Shown piece after piece: positions 16,249 to 25,615 of a DNA stretch of 64,000 nucleotides. Every line of letters begins with the position of its first letter. Position 1 is the stretch's first letter. The position numbers and the translations under genes were made by a program. The notes under the pieces are model-generated. The model did no database searches. It was not told where the DNA came from and saw nothing but the letters and a program-made list of their open reading frames with translations. Source of the stretch: Candidatus Zhuqueibacterota bacterium (lineage in GTDB: Bacteria > Zhuqueibacterota > Zhuqueibacteria > Zhuqueibacterales > Zhuqueibacteraceae); assembly GCA_022616415.1 (NCBI GenBank), contig JAKEEU010000343.1:1-64000 (forward strand). Reading direction: 5' to 3'.

Positions 16249-19200
16249 TCATCGATCATAGCGTTCCAACACTTCTTTAAGCCCGTAAACTTCCATCCGT
16301 GTCATACGGTCGATCAGGTCGAGGCAGCGCGTTCGTATTGTCTCGTTTTTACTTTGACTATACACTCTCACGAGTAATTGGCTCACTGTGTTTGCATCGA
16401 CTGCGCTGTGCGTTCGAGTATCGGCAACCTCCTGACCAACGGCATCAAGAAAGCGCTCACACACCAGGCATGTGACATCAGGAAGTTTGGCTGTTGTATT
16501 TTCCAGGGCATAAAACAAGTAGAAGTGATCGGTAGTAAAAGCCGAACTCTGAATGAACGACTCGATTAAATTGACATGGTCACTTAATTCTTCACCCTCG
16601 AAATTATGGAAGCATTTTGCTGTTTCAGTCCGCACCTTTTCATTGGGATCGTTGAAGAGTTGCTTTAACGCTTCTTCACAGAATAAACGAAAATGCGTTT
16701 GGTGTAAATTCGCACTAAACACTTGAGCCGCGCCAAGCCGTTGAGTGTCTGTGCCAGACAAACAGAGTTGAGCAAATGGACGCGCTTGCTCATTGTCTAA
16801 CGAGGCCAAGCAGGCCTGCCGAGCGCCAGCCATTGCCACTTCTGGCAATTCAGATGTAATCATTCGTTGAAGAATCGACTCAAGAACTTCAAAATGGGTT
16901 TGTAAAGCATAAAGCAAGAAGCGTTCAATATGAGGCGTTCCTAATAGTATTTCGTCAGCATCACAGAGTTGCTGGAAGAGGCTGGTTGCCAATTCTCTGT
17001 CGTGTTTCAATACAGCCGTTAGTGTTTCGGCAACGCATGATCGAACGGCGATTGACGGATCCCTAACCAACGCTTGCAAAGTTTTTAGAAAATAAGGAAT
17101 GCGGTTGCCATCGTAGAAAATCAATTCTCCAACCGCTTCCGCAGCAACGCCACGAACCGAATTGATTCCTTCTATCAGAACTTCATGGAAATAGTTTTGA
17201 TCATTTTCATGATAGTATTCACCGCCTGGGGTCTTAGTTCGCCATGACTCTTGGCTTGGGTCAGGATCTTGGGTAGCATACCAGGTAACAATTTCTAATG
17301 CGTCATTTGGCAATGGGAGCTTTGCTAGTTTTGATATAGGCTGACAAATCCAACGACTGCAGGGTTTATTTGACAGTTGATGGCATCGTTGGCATGCTTG
17401 CAGCACAATTTGTACATCAAGGTTGGCATCGGTAATGCCGCGTAGAACTGCTTGAAAATAGTTTTGATGAGTATCAGTTGGAAACTGTAACATCAATATA
17501 GCAAAACGTTCAGGGTTTTTCTTAACCTGATTTTCAAGTAGTTTTGACCAATCATCTGCCCCATGCACATATTTGCCATCTTGTCGAAATCGGGTATACT
17601 CACGATTATGCTTTGCAATGGCTCGTAGCCATTGCTCATCTGTCATTTTATTTGCCGCGACTTCATTTATTGCGGAAGTGCCCTTCCTAAATTTCAATGA
17701 CTTAGGCTTTTGCACTTTTACTTGCAGTTCGCCGAACTTCCGGTTCCACTCTGCCAGTCGCCGATTGGCAGCTACAGAACGGCGTGAGGAAAATATAGAA
17801 CGTAACAAGACCAATTGAGCGCGGCCGCGCACCTGACGGCCACTAGCGGTTTTTTCCCGCTTAGGGTAATATCCCAATATTATCTCTTCAAGTTTTGCCA
17901 AATGTTCATCCGAACAGTGTGGTGTAATTGCTTCAAGAAGCTGTAGCGTTGCATAGTAGTAGTCACTAAAGTAACCCGTTTGCAACCGTGCTGATCGTTC
18001 GCAGAGATAATCTGCAGCCTCATCCGCGAATCCGGCTCCATTCGCAGTATAGGCTCGGATCAACAAAAACTGGATAGTTTCAAAATTCATGCTGCGAAGC
18101 TGCTTTGCTATAGCGCTGAAAGCCTCTCGATCGTTTGTAGTCAAATTAGACAAAGCGGTTTCCATGGCTCTTAGCAATGAATCGTCGATTCCATAGCTAG
18201 CGTCGTAGTGTCGATGTCTCCAAATCGGATCTGTCCACGGTGGATCGCCCTTTCGTTCCGCAGTTAATTCCATCACGCTAAGCATAAAAGGTAGCGCGTG
18301 GGAAACAAATGAACCTGGAGCACGTTGGGCACTCTCCACCAATATTTTATCAGAAAATTGACTGTTGGGAATTGTACCAGTGCCGCGATCAAATGGATTG
18401 GTCTGTCCAGCAGCGCAACTCAACGTCAGGCACCGATTGAGGTAGTGGCCGATAGCCTCGCAGACCCATTCCGGATGTTTTTGGGGCATGAAGTTAATCA
18501 TGTAGTGCCAGAAATTGCTAATCACTGTAAGAGTTCTTTTTCCCTCAGCAAGATTGGCTTCATCAATCAATCGGAGAAAGAGGTCAAAAAAGCGGCGTCC
18601 TGCGCCAAGCTCGGCTGACCGCATTATGGATGTCAGTCGATCTCGCCACACCTCGGATTTTCCGAAATAGGGCTCTAACAACTCAGCTACAGGATCCGGC
18701 AACTGTCTCTGCACACTCGATAATAACCTCACCACCTGATTGACGCGCTCTTCATCCTGATCTGCCAGCCACTTTTCTATCAACCCAAGCGAATCGAGTA
18801 ACTGAAACCATGATACAGAATGATGCAAAATACGCCAAAATTCTTGCGCGTGAGGATCGGATTGTTCACCCATTAGCGGGGCGATGATATTCCACTCCTC
18901 TACAGTTGGATCAGGCAGTTCTGCCAACAGATAAAAAACGACCTGTTTTAGATGCAAGCGAATTTCAGAAAGAGTAAGCAACTCTTTAAGGTCACCAAGA
19001 TAACGGGCGCGATCCGCGTCACGTTCATGAATTAGGATTTGTCTAACTTGTGCTCGTCGAAACAGGTGCTGTTCGCTGCCTCGCAAAAGCGGCAGCAACT
19101 CAAGGTCGCGAGCGGCGAAGCGGCGCGCATAAGCATAGTCAAAAAAATTCTCATGGAAGAATGAGTAGCTATTGCTATCATTTATCAAAACGTGTTCAGA

Positions 19201-20787
19201 TGCCATTTCTTTAGCATCGTTTGGGCATTCATCAACGACACTTTCCGGAGCAGACAATATTTGCCGATCACTCATGTAATCGCAGAGAGCGTCAACAACT
19301 TGCGTCCACTTGACCTGATGATTAAGGCGGGCGCGAATTGCCCCTTGCTTGTGATTCCAGAACCGATCATACAGCTCTTTGGCAGTTTTAAAATCAAGGA
19401 CAGCAAGATTAGAATCTGACGCGATTTCTGCCAGCAAGCTCAAGTGCAATGGAATGGATAACAAATCCAATTGCTTATTGTTTAAACGTTCCGCATTCAA
19501 TCCAAGTTTTGCAACGATCTCTTTAACAGTTATATGAGACAATTGGTTGATCATCACCGTTTCAACGCCACTTTCCTGCCGTGTTAGACTTCGCAGTCGG
19601 TGATCATTATCCAGATCGAACTTTCGGCACGCAAACAAGATACGCATTCGTGGATGTGCTTGCGCTTGCTTGATGATCGCATCAACGCAATCGAAAAACT
19701 GAGGATGACGGCCGGAGGCTAGACTTACGGCGTCAAGTTGGTCGATAACCAGCACGCAATCTCGTCCCGCTGCGATAGCCGCGAGAACATTCGCAGGAGA
19801 ACTTGGCAATCCTAATTGCTGACCAACATTATCTGGTAATTGGGTCGGTTCCAAACGGTCGACGCGGAAAACAAGCACCGGCAAACCCTGCTTACGAAGC
19901 GCATCCACTACTTGAAGGATAACACCGCTTTTCCCTGCACCTGCTGCTCCTACTAGTAAGACGCCTCGTTTACTCTCCGAAGCTGTGAGCAAACGAAAAA
20001 CAGTCTGGGCTTCATCACGGGGGATTGTGGTGCCGCCAATTGCCATGCTACGAAGAGGACGCAAATAACGATCAGTAGCTTCGGCAATAGCAGCCAATAC
20101 ATGCGGGTCTTTACCCCACTGGCAACGATGATAACCTCGGGTTTGCAAATGGTCCCAGATGTCGTGCGCTGTTAGCTCTTGATGCACATTGTCAAGCGCC
20201 AATTGCGCCAGAATATCTAAAATCGTTGCAGGGTTGCCTTCCACAAGAGTCGCTAATCGACTTTCGACTGTCCTGCGAAGGAAATCTTCGCCAACCGTTT
20301 CGACGCCAATTCGCTTGAGAGCCTCGTGGGCATCTGTTTGAGAGCAATTTCCCCAATAGCTGCTAAGTTGATTGAAGTTCGCTGAGTGCTGATCGGCTTT
20401 CAAAAACTCTCGGTTAAACTCTTCCCATGTTGCAGCACTTCTTGCTCTGTTGGCCAGCTCTTCTAATTGAAATGCGGCATGGGTAGAAACGAAAACGCAA
20501 AAAGCCTGGGGTTCCCGAAGTTTCTGCCAAAAGTGCGATAAGACCCTTGCGCTTTCCAATTCCGCTAACGTCCAATGTCCACTGGCGCTGTGTTGACGCT
20601 TGACTTGATGATACTCGCGTATGTCGTTTCTACGAAGGTAGAACTCTACGCCTTCACCTTCTGCGCCAGGCGGTTCAAGACGAATTGAAGTTGCCCGTTC
20701 GTCGAGAACATCTGCTATGCAGTTCACTGTCCAGCGGCTTTCATAGCGATTGCCGAGTTTGTCTGTTGGTCCTCCAGGTAATGGCAT
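16249..20787 (-). CDS. Candidate anti-phage protein: N-terminal nuclease, STAND-type NTPase, helical repeats
   Basis: A 1512-residue multidomain protein. Residues 10-110 look like a Cap4/DUF4297-type PD-(D/E)xK nuclease: RYESRW, an acidic residue in EGVEFYL, and the QxK motif in EYHQVKRQ (Lys 63). Residues 255-400 form a P-loop NTPase with Walker A GAAGAGKS (280-287), Walker B CVLVIDQLD (344-352) and an Arg in ILFACRKFD. Residues 470-600 include winged-helix-like segments and FFHENFFDYAYARRFA, typical of STAND/NACHT proteins. From about 620 to the end it is predicted alpha-helical repeats (HEAT/TPR-like, e.g. SIAVRSCVAETLTAVL). This nuclease-NTPase-repeat order is that of Avs and bNACHT defence proteins, where the repeats sense phage protein and the nuclease cuts DNA. 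Base use looks more AT-rich than the neighbouring core genes. Confidence 0.8.
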   Translation of the reverse strand: MPLPGGPTDKLGNRYESRWTVNCIADVLDERATSIRLEPPGAEGEGVEFYLRRNDIREYHQVKRQHSASGHWTLAELESARVLSHFWQKLREPQAFCVFVSTHAAFQLEELANRARSAATWEEFNREFLKADQHSANFNQLSSYWGNCSQTDAHEALKRIGVETVGEDFLRRTVESRLATLVEGNPATILDILAQLALDNVHQELTAHDIWDHLQTRGYHRCQWGKDPHVLAAIAEATDRYLRPLRSMAIGGTTIPRDEAQTVFRLLTASESKRGVLLVGAAGAGKSGVILQVVDALRKQGLPVLVFRVDRLEPTQLPDNVGQQLGLPSSPANVLAAIAAGRDCVLVIDQLDAVSLASGRHPQFFDCVDAIIKQAQAHPRMRILFACRKFDLDNDHRLRSLTRQESGVETVMINQLSHITVKEIVAKLGLNAERLNNKQLDLLSIPLHLSLLAEIASDSNLAVLDFKTAKELYDRFWNHKQGAIRARLNHQVKWTQVVDALCDYMSDRQILSAPESVVDECPNDAKEMASEHVLINDSNSYSFFHENFFDYAYARRFAARDLELLPLLRGSEQHLFRRAQVRQILIHERDADRARYLGDLKELLTLSEIRLHLKQVVFYLLAELPDPTVEEWNIIAPLMGEQSDPHAQEFWRILHHSVSWFQLLDSLGLIEKWLADQDEERVNQVVRLLSSVQRQLPDPVAELLEPYFGKSEVWRDRLTSIMRSAELGAGRRFFDLFLRLIDEANLAEGKRTLTVISNFWHYMINFMPQKHPEWVCEAIGHYLNRCLTLSCAAGQTNPFDRGTGTIPNSQFSDKILVESAQRAPGSFVSHALPFMLSVMELTAERKGDPPWTDPIWRHRHYDASYGIDDSLLRAMETALSNLTTNDREAFSAIAKQLRSMNFETIQFLLIRAYTANGAGFADEAADYLCERSARLQTGYFSDYYYATLQLLEAITPHCSDEHLAKLEEIILGYYPKREKTASGRQVRGRAQLVLLRSIFSSRRSVAANRRLAEWNRKFGELQVKVQKPKSLKFRKGTSAINEVAANKMTDEQWLRAIAKHNREYTRFRQDGKYVHGADDWSKLLENQVKKNPERFAILMLQFPTDTHQNYFQAVLRGITDANLDVQIVLQACQRCHQLSNKPCSRWICQPISKLAKLPLPNDALEIVTWYATQDPDPSQESWRTKTPGGEYYHENDQNYFHEVLIEGINSVRGVAAEAVGELIFYDGNRIPYFLKTLQALVRDPSIAVRSCVAETLTAVLKHDRELATSLFQQLCDADEILLGTPHIERFLLYALQTHFEVLESILQRMITSELPEVAMAGARQACLASLDNEQARPFAQLCLSGTDTQRLGAAQVFSANLHQTHFRLFCEEALKQLFNDPNEKVRTETAKCFHNFEGEELSDHVNLIESFIQSSAFTTDHFYLFYALENTTAKLPDVTCLVCERFLDAVGQEVADTRTHSAVDANTVSQLLVRVYSQSKNETIRTRCLDLIDRMTRMEVYGLKEVLERYDR

Positions 20788-20803
20788 TGTTATGTTTCTC
20801 TTT

Positions 20804-21082
20804 TTATGATTTCAAATAACGCGGTGTCGTTAATGGATCAAATCCAAGATGTGGTTCCGAGAAGCCGCGCGCTTGATAATCGGTTTTGCCGATGGTGCGC
20901 CGGCTGCTGGTTTTTCCGGCCAACTCTTTCTGCGCCGCAGCGAACTTGTGATCGGCATAGCGCAGAAAAATCAGCCCCAGCACCGGCACGGAATATTCCG
21001 AAGACTTCAGCTTGGAATTGGCGCGCAGCTCATCGGCAGCGTCCCACAAGCGTTTCTCAATCTCGTTGCGATTGGCTGGCAT
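20804..21082 (-). pseudogene. hsdM: Remnant of type I restriction methylase subunit HsdM (N-terminus)
   Basis: The first 72 codons match the N-terminal helical domain of HsdM (EIEKRLWDAADELRANSKLKSSEY, then PVLGLIFLRYADHKFAAAQKEL). After the YQARG segment the sequence no longer resembles HsdM and stops 20 codons later; the SAM-binding and NPPF parts are absent. The stop lies 17 bases before the STAND nuclease gene on the same strand. This suggests that a type I restriction locus was replaced here while its promoter and start may still serve the new gene. Confidence 0.75.
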
Positions 21083-21254
21083 GCGTCAAAATTTTTATTC
21101 CTTGTTCTACCCGAATTTACCACGGAGGGCAAATTGACATGAGCATATAATTTAAGGAAGTTTCAGAAAAAAGCAAGAAACATTCTGCTTCGGCAGCGAG
21201 ATTATTCCGTTTTCTCGTCACCGGCTTACCTCTTTGCATCTTTGTCCTCCAGTT

Positions 21255-21393
21255 TCAATTTAGGGCGGTGAGCTTTTGAGGGCGTTCCTCGACTTGTTTG
21301 ATATGCTCGACCGGCAGAATATCTTCCGGCATCGTGCCGCCGATGCGCTGAATGGCCGCGCTCGATAATTTTGCGCGAGAAGTCATAGAAGTT
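21255..21393 (-). pseudogene. Remnant of DinD-like damage-inducible protein (C-terminus)
   Basis: In one minus-strand frame the DNA reads SRAKLSSAAIQRIGGTMPED followed by ILPVEHIKQVEERPQKL and a stop at 21255. This resembles the C-terminal end of DinD (a GGTMPE-LPTP-SIKQLE pattern). The rest of the gene is absent, and another frame over the same bases is also open, so the fragment is not a functional gene. Confidence 0.45.
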
Positions 21394-21531
21394 GTGGCAA
21401 AGCACGTCGTGCAGCTTCACGATTTTTGCCGCTCCCCGCGTGTCCTTGAGATCGATATAAATTCGATACATGAGTTGCATTTTTGGAATTTTGTGTTATA
21501 TTTGAAAGATGTATTGGAGTGGTTCAAAATC

Positions 21532-22386
21532 ATGAAAGTCATCTTCGACTCCAGCGCTTTGATCCCTACGATCAAATATGCGGTGGAGGAAAAATGCCTT
21601 TGCGAGTATCTGGCGGAGTGTGTCGAAATTCATATTCCTCCGGCCGTACAGCGCGAGACCGTCGTAAATCCGGAAAAGTTTTCCGGCGCCGCCATGCTGC
21701 AAGCTTTGATCTCTCAGAAAAAAATTTTCGTTGATGCGGTTGCGCCGATAGCCCAAACTGAAGAGATCCTCTCCGGCTATAAGCTGGGACGCGGCGAGCA
21801 GGAGGCGATTTTGCTCTATTTGCAAAATCAGCAGAAATTCGACGCGGTGATTTTGGATGATTACGTTGCCACCATCGTCTGCCGGCGGCTGCAAATCGGC
21901 AGTATGCTCCTGCTCGATATGATCGTGCGATTGGAACAGGAGCGCCTCTTGCCGCACGATCTGGCCGTTGCCATGATCACCAAAGTCGCCTCGCGCTATA
22001 ATCGCGGCTTCGTCGAGCACTCGCTGCAGATGATCGGCGAGGAAAAAGTCTCCCTCGAGCCGCCGCCGCTTTATGTCAAAGAAACTCTCGAGCGCTACAT
22101 CGCCGGAAAACTCCTCGTCGATCATTTGACGCCACAGGATGCAAGCTGGCGACAGCGCTTCGCGCAAGCCTATCGAGAGTATGCGGCCGGCTTGCTCAGC
22201 CTCGGTGGCATGGCGCAGCCTCTCCAAGTTTCCGCATTTGAAATCGATCGTGTGCTCGAAACCATTCAACTGCCGCTAAGCACGGGCTTGGTCGAGCTGG
22301 AAGAACTATGGGATGCGCGCCGCGCCTCAACCAATTGGCTCAAGCGTTCCAAATCACTTGACCGTTTTTTAAGAGAGATAAATTGA
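21532..22386 (+). CDS. PIN-domain protein with long C-terminal extension
   Basis: A 284-residue protein. Residues 1-135 form a PIN nuclease-like domain: acidic residues in MKVIFDSSALI, E in GRGEQEAI and D in VILDDYVATI, the usual positions of the metal-binding cluster. Residues 140-284 are an extra helical part (YVKETLERYIAGKLL...LEELWDARRASTNWL) not found in short VapC toxins. The ATG at 21532 begins the first PIN strand; the open frame continues upstream without family likeness. No antitoxin-like gene precedes it. Its stop overlaps the TTG start of the PAP2 gene, so the two are coupled. Confidence 0.75.
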   Translation: MKVIFDSSALIPTIKYAVEEKCLCEYLAECVEIHIPPAVQRETVVNPEKFSGAAMLQALISQKKIFVDAVAPIAQTEEILSGYKLGRGEQEAILLYLQNQQKFDAVILDDYVATIVCRRLQIGSMLLLDMIVRLEQERLLPHDLAVAMITKVASRYNRGFVEHSLQMIGEEKVSLEPPPLYVKETLERYIAGKLLVDHLTPQDASWRQRFAQAYREYAAGLLSLGGMAQPLQVSAFEIDRVLETIQLPLSTGLVELEELWDARRASTNWLKRSKSLDRFLREIN

Positions 22387-22961
22387 ACTTCCTCGATGTC
22401 CTGCAACATTACGATACTGTTCTCTTTCTTTTTCTCAATCATCTCGTCGCGAATCCGATTTGGGATGCATTTTGGGTGATCATCACCACTCAAACTTATT
22501 GGATCGCGCCGTTGGCCGTCGTCTGGCTCTTGCTCATTTGGAAGGGTGGAAAAAGAGGGCGAGCGGCGGCCATTTTCGCCGTTCTCGCCGTCGGTTTAAG
22601 TGACGTGATCAGCGCGCGCGCGCTCAAGCCTGGCGTCGGACGGCTGCGCCCGTGTTACGAGCTTGAGAATGTGCGACTCTTGGTGCCCTGCGGGGGCAGG
22701 CATGGTTTTCCTTCCTCACACGCCGCCAATACCTTTGCCGCTGCCATAACCTTCGCTTGTTTTTATCGCCGCTATGCCGGCCTCTTTGTAACGTTTTCTC
22801 TTCTCGTTGGATTCTCCCGTATCGTGGCCGGCGTGCATTATCCGGGCGACGTGCTTGGCGGTTTTATTTTAGGCGGCCTCATCGCCGCCGGCATTTTGCT
22901 GCTCTATCAAAAATTAAGCCGCTCGGGTGAACCTGCGTCTGGGCAGTTTCCCAAAACATAA
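22383..22961 (+). CDS. PAP2-family membrane phosphatase
   Basis: A 192-residue integral membrane protein with the three acid-phosphatase motifs: KPGVGRLRP (KX6RP), FPSSH (PSGH), and SRIVAGVHYPGD (SRX5HX3D). About five membrane helices. Such enzymes dephosphorylate undecaprenyl diphosphate, phosphatidylglycerol phosphate or phosphatidate; the presence of uppS 2 kb downstream makes lipid carrier recycling plausible but unproven. The start is a TTG overlapping the stop of the previous gene, with AAGAGAG just upstream. Confidence 0.9.
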   Translation: MNFLDVLQHYDTVLFLFLNHLVANPIWDAFWVIITTQTYWIAPLAVVWLLLIWKGGKRGRAAAIFAVLAVGLSDVISARALKPGVGRLRPCYELENVRLLVPCGGRHGFPSSHAANTFAAAITFACFYRRYAGLFVTFSLLVGFSRIVAGVHYPGDVLGGFILGGLIAAGILLLYQKLSRSGEPASGQFPKT

Positions 22962-23108
22962 AGTAATGACATTTTCTCATTGCACTTGTGGTTATATTTT
23001 CTTATTTTGAATGGTTAATTGTTGAGTGGGTATTGGGGGGAGAAAAGAACACCTTTACAGGATTTAACGAACTATGTGGAATTTGTTTTTGACGCAAGAG
23101 GAGGATGA

Positions 23109-23885
23109 ATGGATAAGCGATCGCGAGCTTCACTGACCTATCGAATTATCACGGAAATGCTCGGTTTGGCGCTGGTTCTGGGCGCGTTTACTTTGAGCAC
23201 GGTCACGGATTACACCGCCCCGATCCTTGTCCGCAATTTGACGCTGTTTGCCATCGTGTTTGCCGTGTTGATCGTGACCTGGTGGCGTTTGAGCAGCATG
23301 TACGAGATCGGCCTGCTCGGCGGCAAAACCGGCATGTTCGCCGGCATGGTGCTCGCTTTCAATATCGCGCTGGCGCCCGTGTTTCTCCGCTTGATGGTGT
23401 CAAACAACGACGGCATCCGCAGCCTGGCAACGGCGCTTCTCACCGGGAGCTTCGTCATCGTCACCGTGTTGATGGCGGTCTTGGTGTATCGCTCCCACGC
23501 CTATCGTTCCAAAGCGCAGTGGCGCATCGCTTCTCACGCTTCATGGCTGATGAGCGGAATTTTTCTCGTCTCGCTGTTTGTGCCGCTTTCGTTTGCGCCG
23601 GTGGCGGAATTTCCGGGGCGCTTTTTCTTGTGGATTGTCGCGCTTGCCGCTTTGCCGATCTATCAGCGCATTGCCTCCAACTTCGTGGCGAATCCGGCGC
23701 AGCCGGCGCGAGGGCCGTCTCCGGTTGCAGTTTCAGGCGCGCCGCCAATCGCCTCGAATGCACGTCCATCGGCTCATGCCCCTACGCAGTCTGCGGATGA
23801 CAGAGGGCCGCATCACGAGCGCCAGCCCCGGCGCAACCGCGGCCGTTTCCGCCGCCATTCCGGGCCGTCCCGCCGGCGCATGTGA
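23109..23885 (+). CDS. Hypothetical membrane protein with Pro/Arg-rich tail
   Basis: A 258-residue protein with five to six hydrophobic segments between about residues 12 and 190 and a hydrophilic tail (about 195-258) rich in Pro, Ala, Arg and His, ending GRFRRHSGPSRRRM. GAGGAGGATG gives a strong ribosome-binding site. No family recognised. It lies 50 bases upstream of efp on the same strand and may be co-transcribed. The basic tail could bind nucleic acid or acidic lipid, which is only a guess from composition. Confidence 0.7.
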   Translation: MDKRSRASLTYRIITEMLGLALVLGAFTLSTVTDYTAPILVRNLTLFAIVFAVLIVTWWRLSSMYEIGLLGGKTGMFAGMVLAFNIALAPVFLRLMVSNNDGIRSLATALLTGSFVIVTVLMAVLVYRSHAYRSKAQWRIASHASWLMSGIFLVSLFVPLSFAPVAEFPGRFFLWIVALAALPIYQRIASNFVANPAQPARGPSPVAVSGAPPIASNARPSAHAPTQSADDRGPHHERQPRRNRGRFRRHSGPSRRRM

Positions 23886-23937
23886 TCTCCAACTTATTAG
23901 AAACGAATCATTAGAGATGAAAGAAGGAGTTTAGTTT

Positions 23938-24498
23938 ATGGCAGCAGTTTCCGAATTTCGCAATGGCATGGCCATTCTGCACAACGGCGATATCTGGGTC
24001 GTCGCGGAATTTCAGCATTTCAATCCAGGCAACTGGCGCGCGATGATCAGGACAAAGCTGAAAAACGCCAAAACCGGCCGCGTTGTTGACCATACGTTTC
24101 GCATGACCGACAAAATCGAAGAAGTTCGCCTCGACGAAAAGGATATGCAGTATCTCTACGAAGCCGACGGCAATCTCTATTTCATGGACACCGAAACGTA
24201 TGAGCAAACGTTTATTGCGGGCGCGCTTTTAGGCGACCAAAAACGGTTCTTGAAAGAAGGCAATCTCTGTCACGTGATGTTTTACGAGGGCAAGGCCATT
24301 TCCGCCGATCTACCGTTTTTCATCGAATTTAAGATTATCGAAGCCGAACCGGCCGTTAAAGGCGACACCGCCACCGGCGTGACGAAAAGCGCCGTGATTG
24401 AGACCGGCGCGAAAGTGCAAGTTCCCCTTTTTGTGAAAGAAGGCGACGTGATCAAAATCGACACGCGGACGGGGAAATATCTGGAGCGGGTGAGTTAA
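23938..24498 (+). CDS. efp: Translation elongation factor P (atypical tip residue)
   Basis: A 186-residue EF-P with the KOW-like N-terminal domain and two OB domains, ending KVQVPLFVKEGDVIKIDTRTGKYLERVS as in the family. EF-P relieves ribosomes stalled at polyproline. The loop that reaches the peptidyl-transferase centre reads HFNPGNWRAM, where most EF-Ps have a PGKG or PGRG-type loop. The position equal to E. coli Lys34 is Asn32 here (codon 24031-24033), so neither lysylation nor rhamnosylation at that site is possible. GAAGGAG precedes the start. Confidence 0.93.
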   Translation: MAAVSEFRNGMAILHNGDIWVVAEFQHFNPGNWRAMIRTKLKNAKTGRVVDHTFRMTDKIEEVRLDEKDMQYLYEADGNLYFMDTETYEQTFIAGALLGDQKRFLKEGNLCHVMFYEGKAISADLPFFIEFKIIEAEPAVKGDTATGVTKSAVIETGAKVQVPLFVKEGDVIKIDTRTGKYLERVS

Positions 24499-24743
24499 AA
24501 CGCTTCCCAGCTTGCCAATTTAGGGACTGATTTTTAATCAAGGCCAATGACATCGAAACCCAATCCTCAACGCGGATAATCCACAGCCAAACAGTAAAAA
24601 ATTATCCGCCGAACCTCACCGCAGCCGCCGAGTGCCGCCAAAAGAAAAATTTCAGCCGAAAAAAAACCTCGAAACGGAGAACTGACGGCATTACTTTAAG
24701 GGCACCAAAACCTATTTTATTTAGTTTAAGACAAGAGAAGTTA

Positions 24744-25562
24744 ATGATATTGGAAGAAAAGCAGTTTGAGGAGCGTTTGCGTCGCGGGGGGAAACTCCCG
24801 GAACACGTGGCGATCATTATGGATGGCAATGGCCGTTGGGCCAAAAAAAGAGTCTTGTCTCGCGTCGAGGGCCATCGCGAAGGAATCAACTCGGTGCGTG
24901 AAATCGTTCGGGCGTGCGGGGAGTTGGGCATCGGTTATTTGACCTTATATACGTTCTCCAAAGAAAATTGGCGCCGGCCCAAAGGCGAAGTCTCGGCGCT
25001 GATGGCGCTCTTGATCAAAACCATTCGCGCCGAAGTGGCGGAATTGCAGCGCAACAACGTGCGCTTGATGACCATCGGCCGCCTGGAAGATTTGCCGTTT
25101 TTGGCGCGCGAAGGCATGGAGCGGGGCCGCCGCGTTTTGCGCCGCAACACCGGACTGACGCTCAATTTGGCGTTGAGCTATTCGAGCCGCCAGGAAATGG
25201 TCGAGGCGATGCGCCGCATTGCGATCGAAGTCAAAGCCGGCCGCTTGCAGCCCGAAGACATCGACGAGCTCACGATTTCTTCTCATCTTTACACGGCTTC
25301 GATTCCCGATCCCGATTTATTGATCCGCACCAGCGGCGAGCTGCGGTTGAGCAATTTTCTGTTGTGGCAATTGGCGTATACGGAAATTTACGTGACCGAC
25401 GTGCTCTGGCCGGATTTTCGCCGCAAAGAATTTTATCAAGCCCTCCTCACCTATCAACAACGAGAGCGCCGCTTCGGCAGGGTAAGCGAGCAGCTCGTTG
25501 CTTCTTCCAATGGGCATGGCCAGGCCGAGATGGCCCTGACAAGCATGGCTCTGGAAGTTTAG
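24744..25562 (+). CDS. uppS: Isoprenyl transferase (undecaprenyl diphosphate synthase)
   Basis: A 272-residue cis-prenyltransferase that builds undecaprenyl diphosphate, the lipid carrier for peptidoglycan and O-antigen. Catalytic motif HVAIIMDGNGRWAKKR contains the essential Asp. TLYTFSKENWRRP, SYSSRQEMVEAM and DLLIRTSGELRLSNFLLWQLAYTE are the other conserved blocks. The tail beyond residue 250 is short and variable. It lies between efp and tamB on the same strand. Confidence 0.96.
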   Translation: MILEEKQFEERLRRGGKLPEHVAIIMDGNGRWAKKRVLSRVEGHREGINSVREIVRACGELGIGYLTLYTFSKENWRRPKGEVSALMALLIKTIRAEVAELQRNNVRLMTIGRLEDLPFLAREGMERGRRVLRRNTGLTLNLALSYSSRQEMVEAMRRIAIEVKAGRLQPEDIDELTISSHLYTASIPDPDLLIRTSGELRLSNFLLWQLAYTEIYVTDVLWPDFRRKEFYQALLTYQQRERRFGRVSEQLVASSNGHGQAEMALTSMALEV

Positions 25563-25615
25563 AGTGTTACCCTGAAAAAACTATCATCCCGCCTGGCGGG
25601 ACGAAGATTTTTTTA

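Noticed and set aside
21394..21480. Minus-strand frame starting MQLMYRIYIDLKDTRGAAKI
   Set aside because: Looks protein-like over 40 residues but then shifts out of the DinD-like frame; no family support, so only the DinD-like end was listed.
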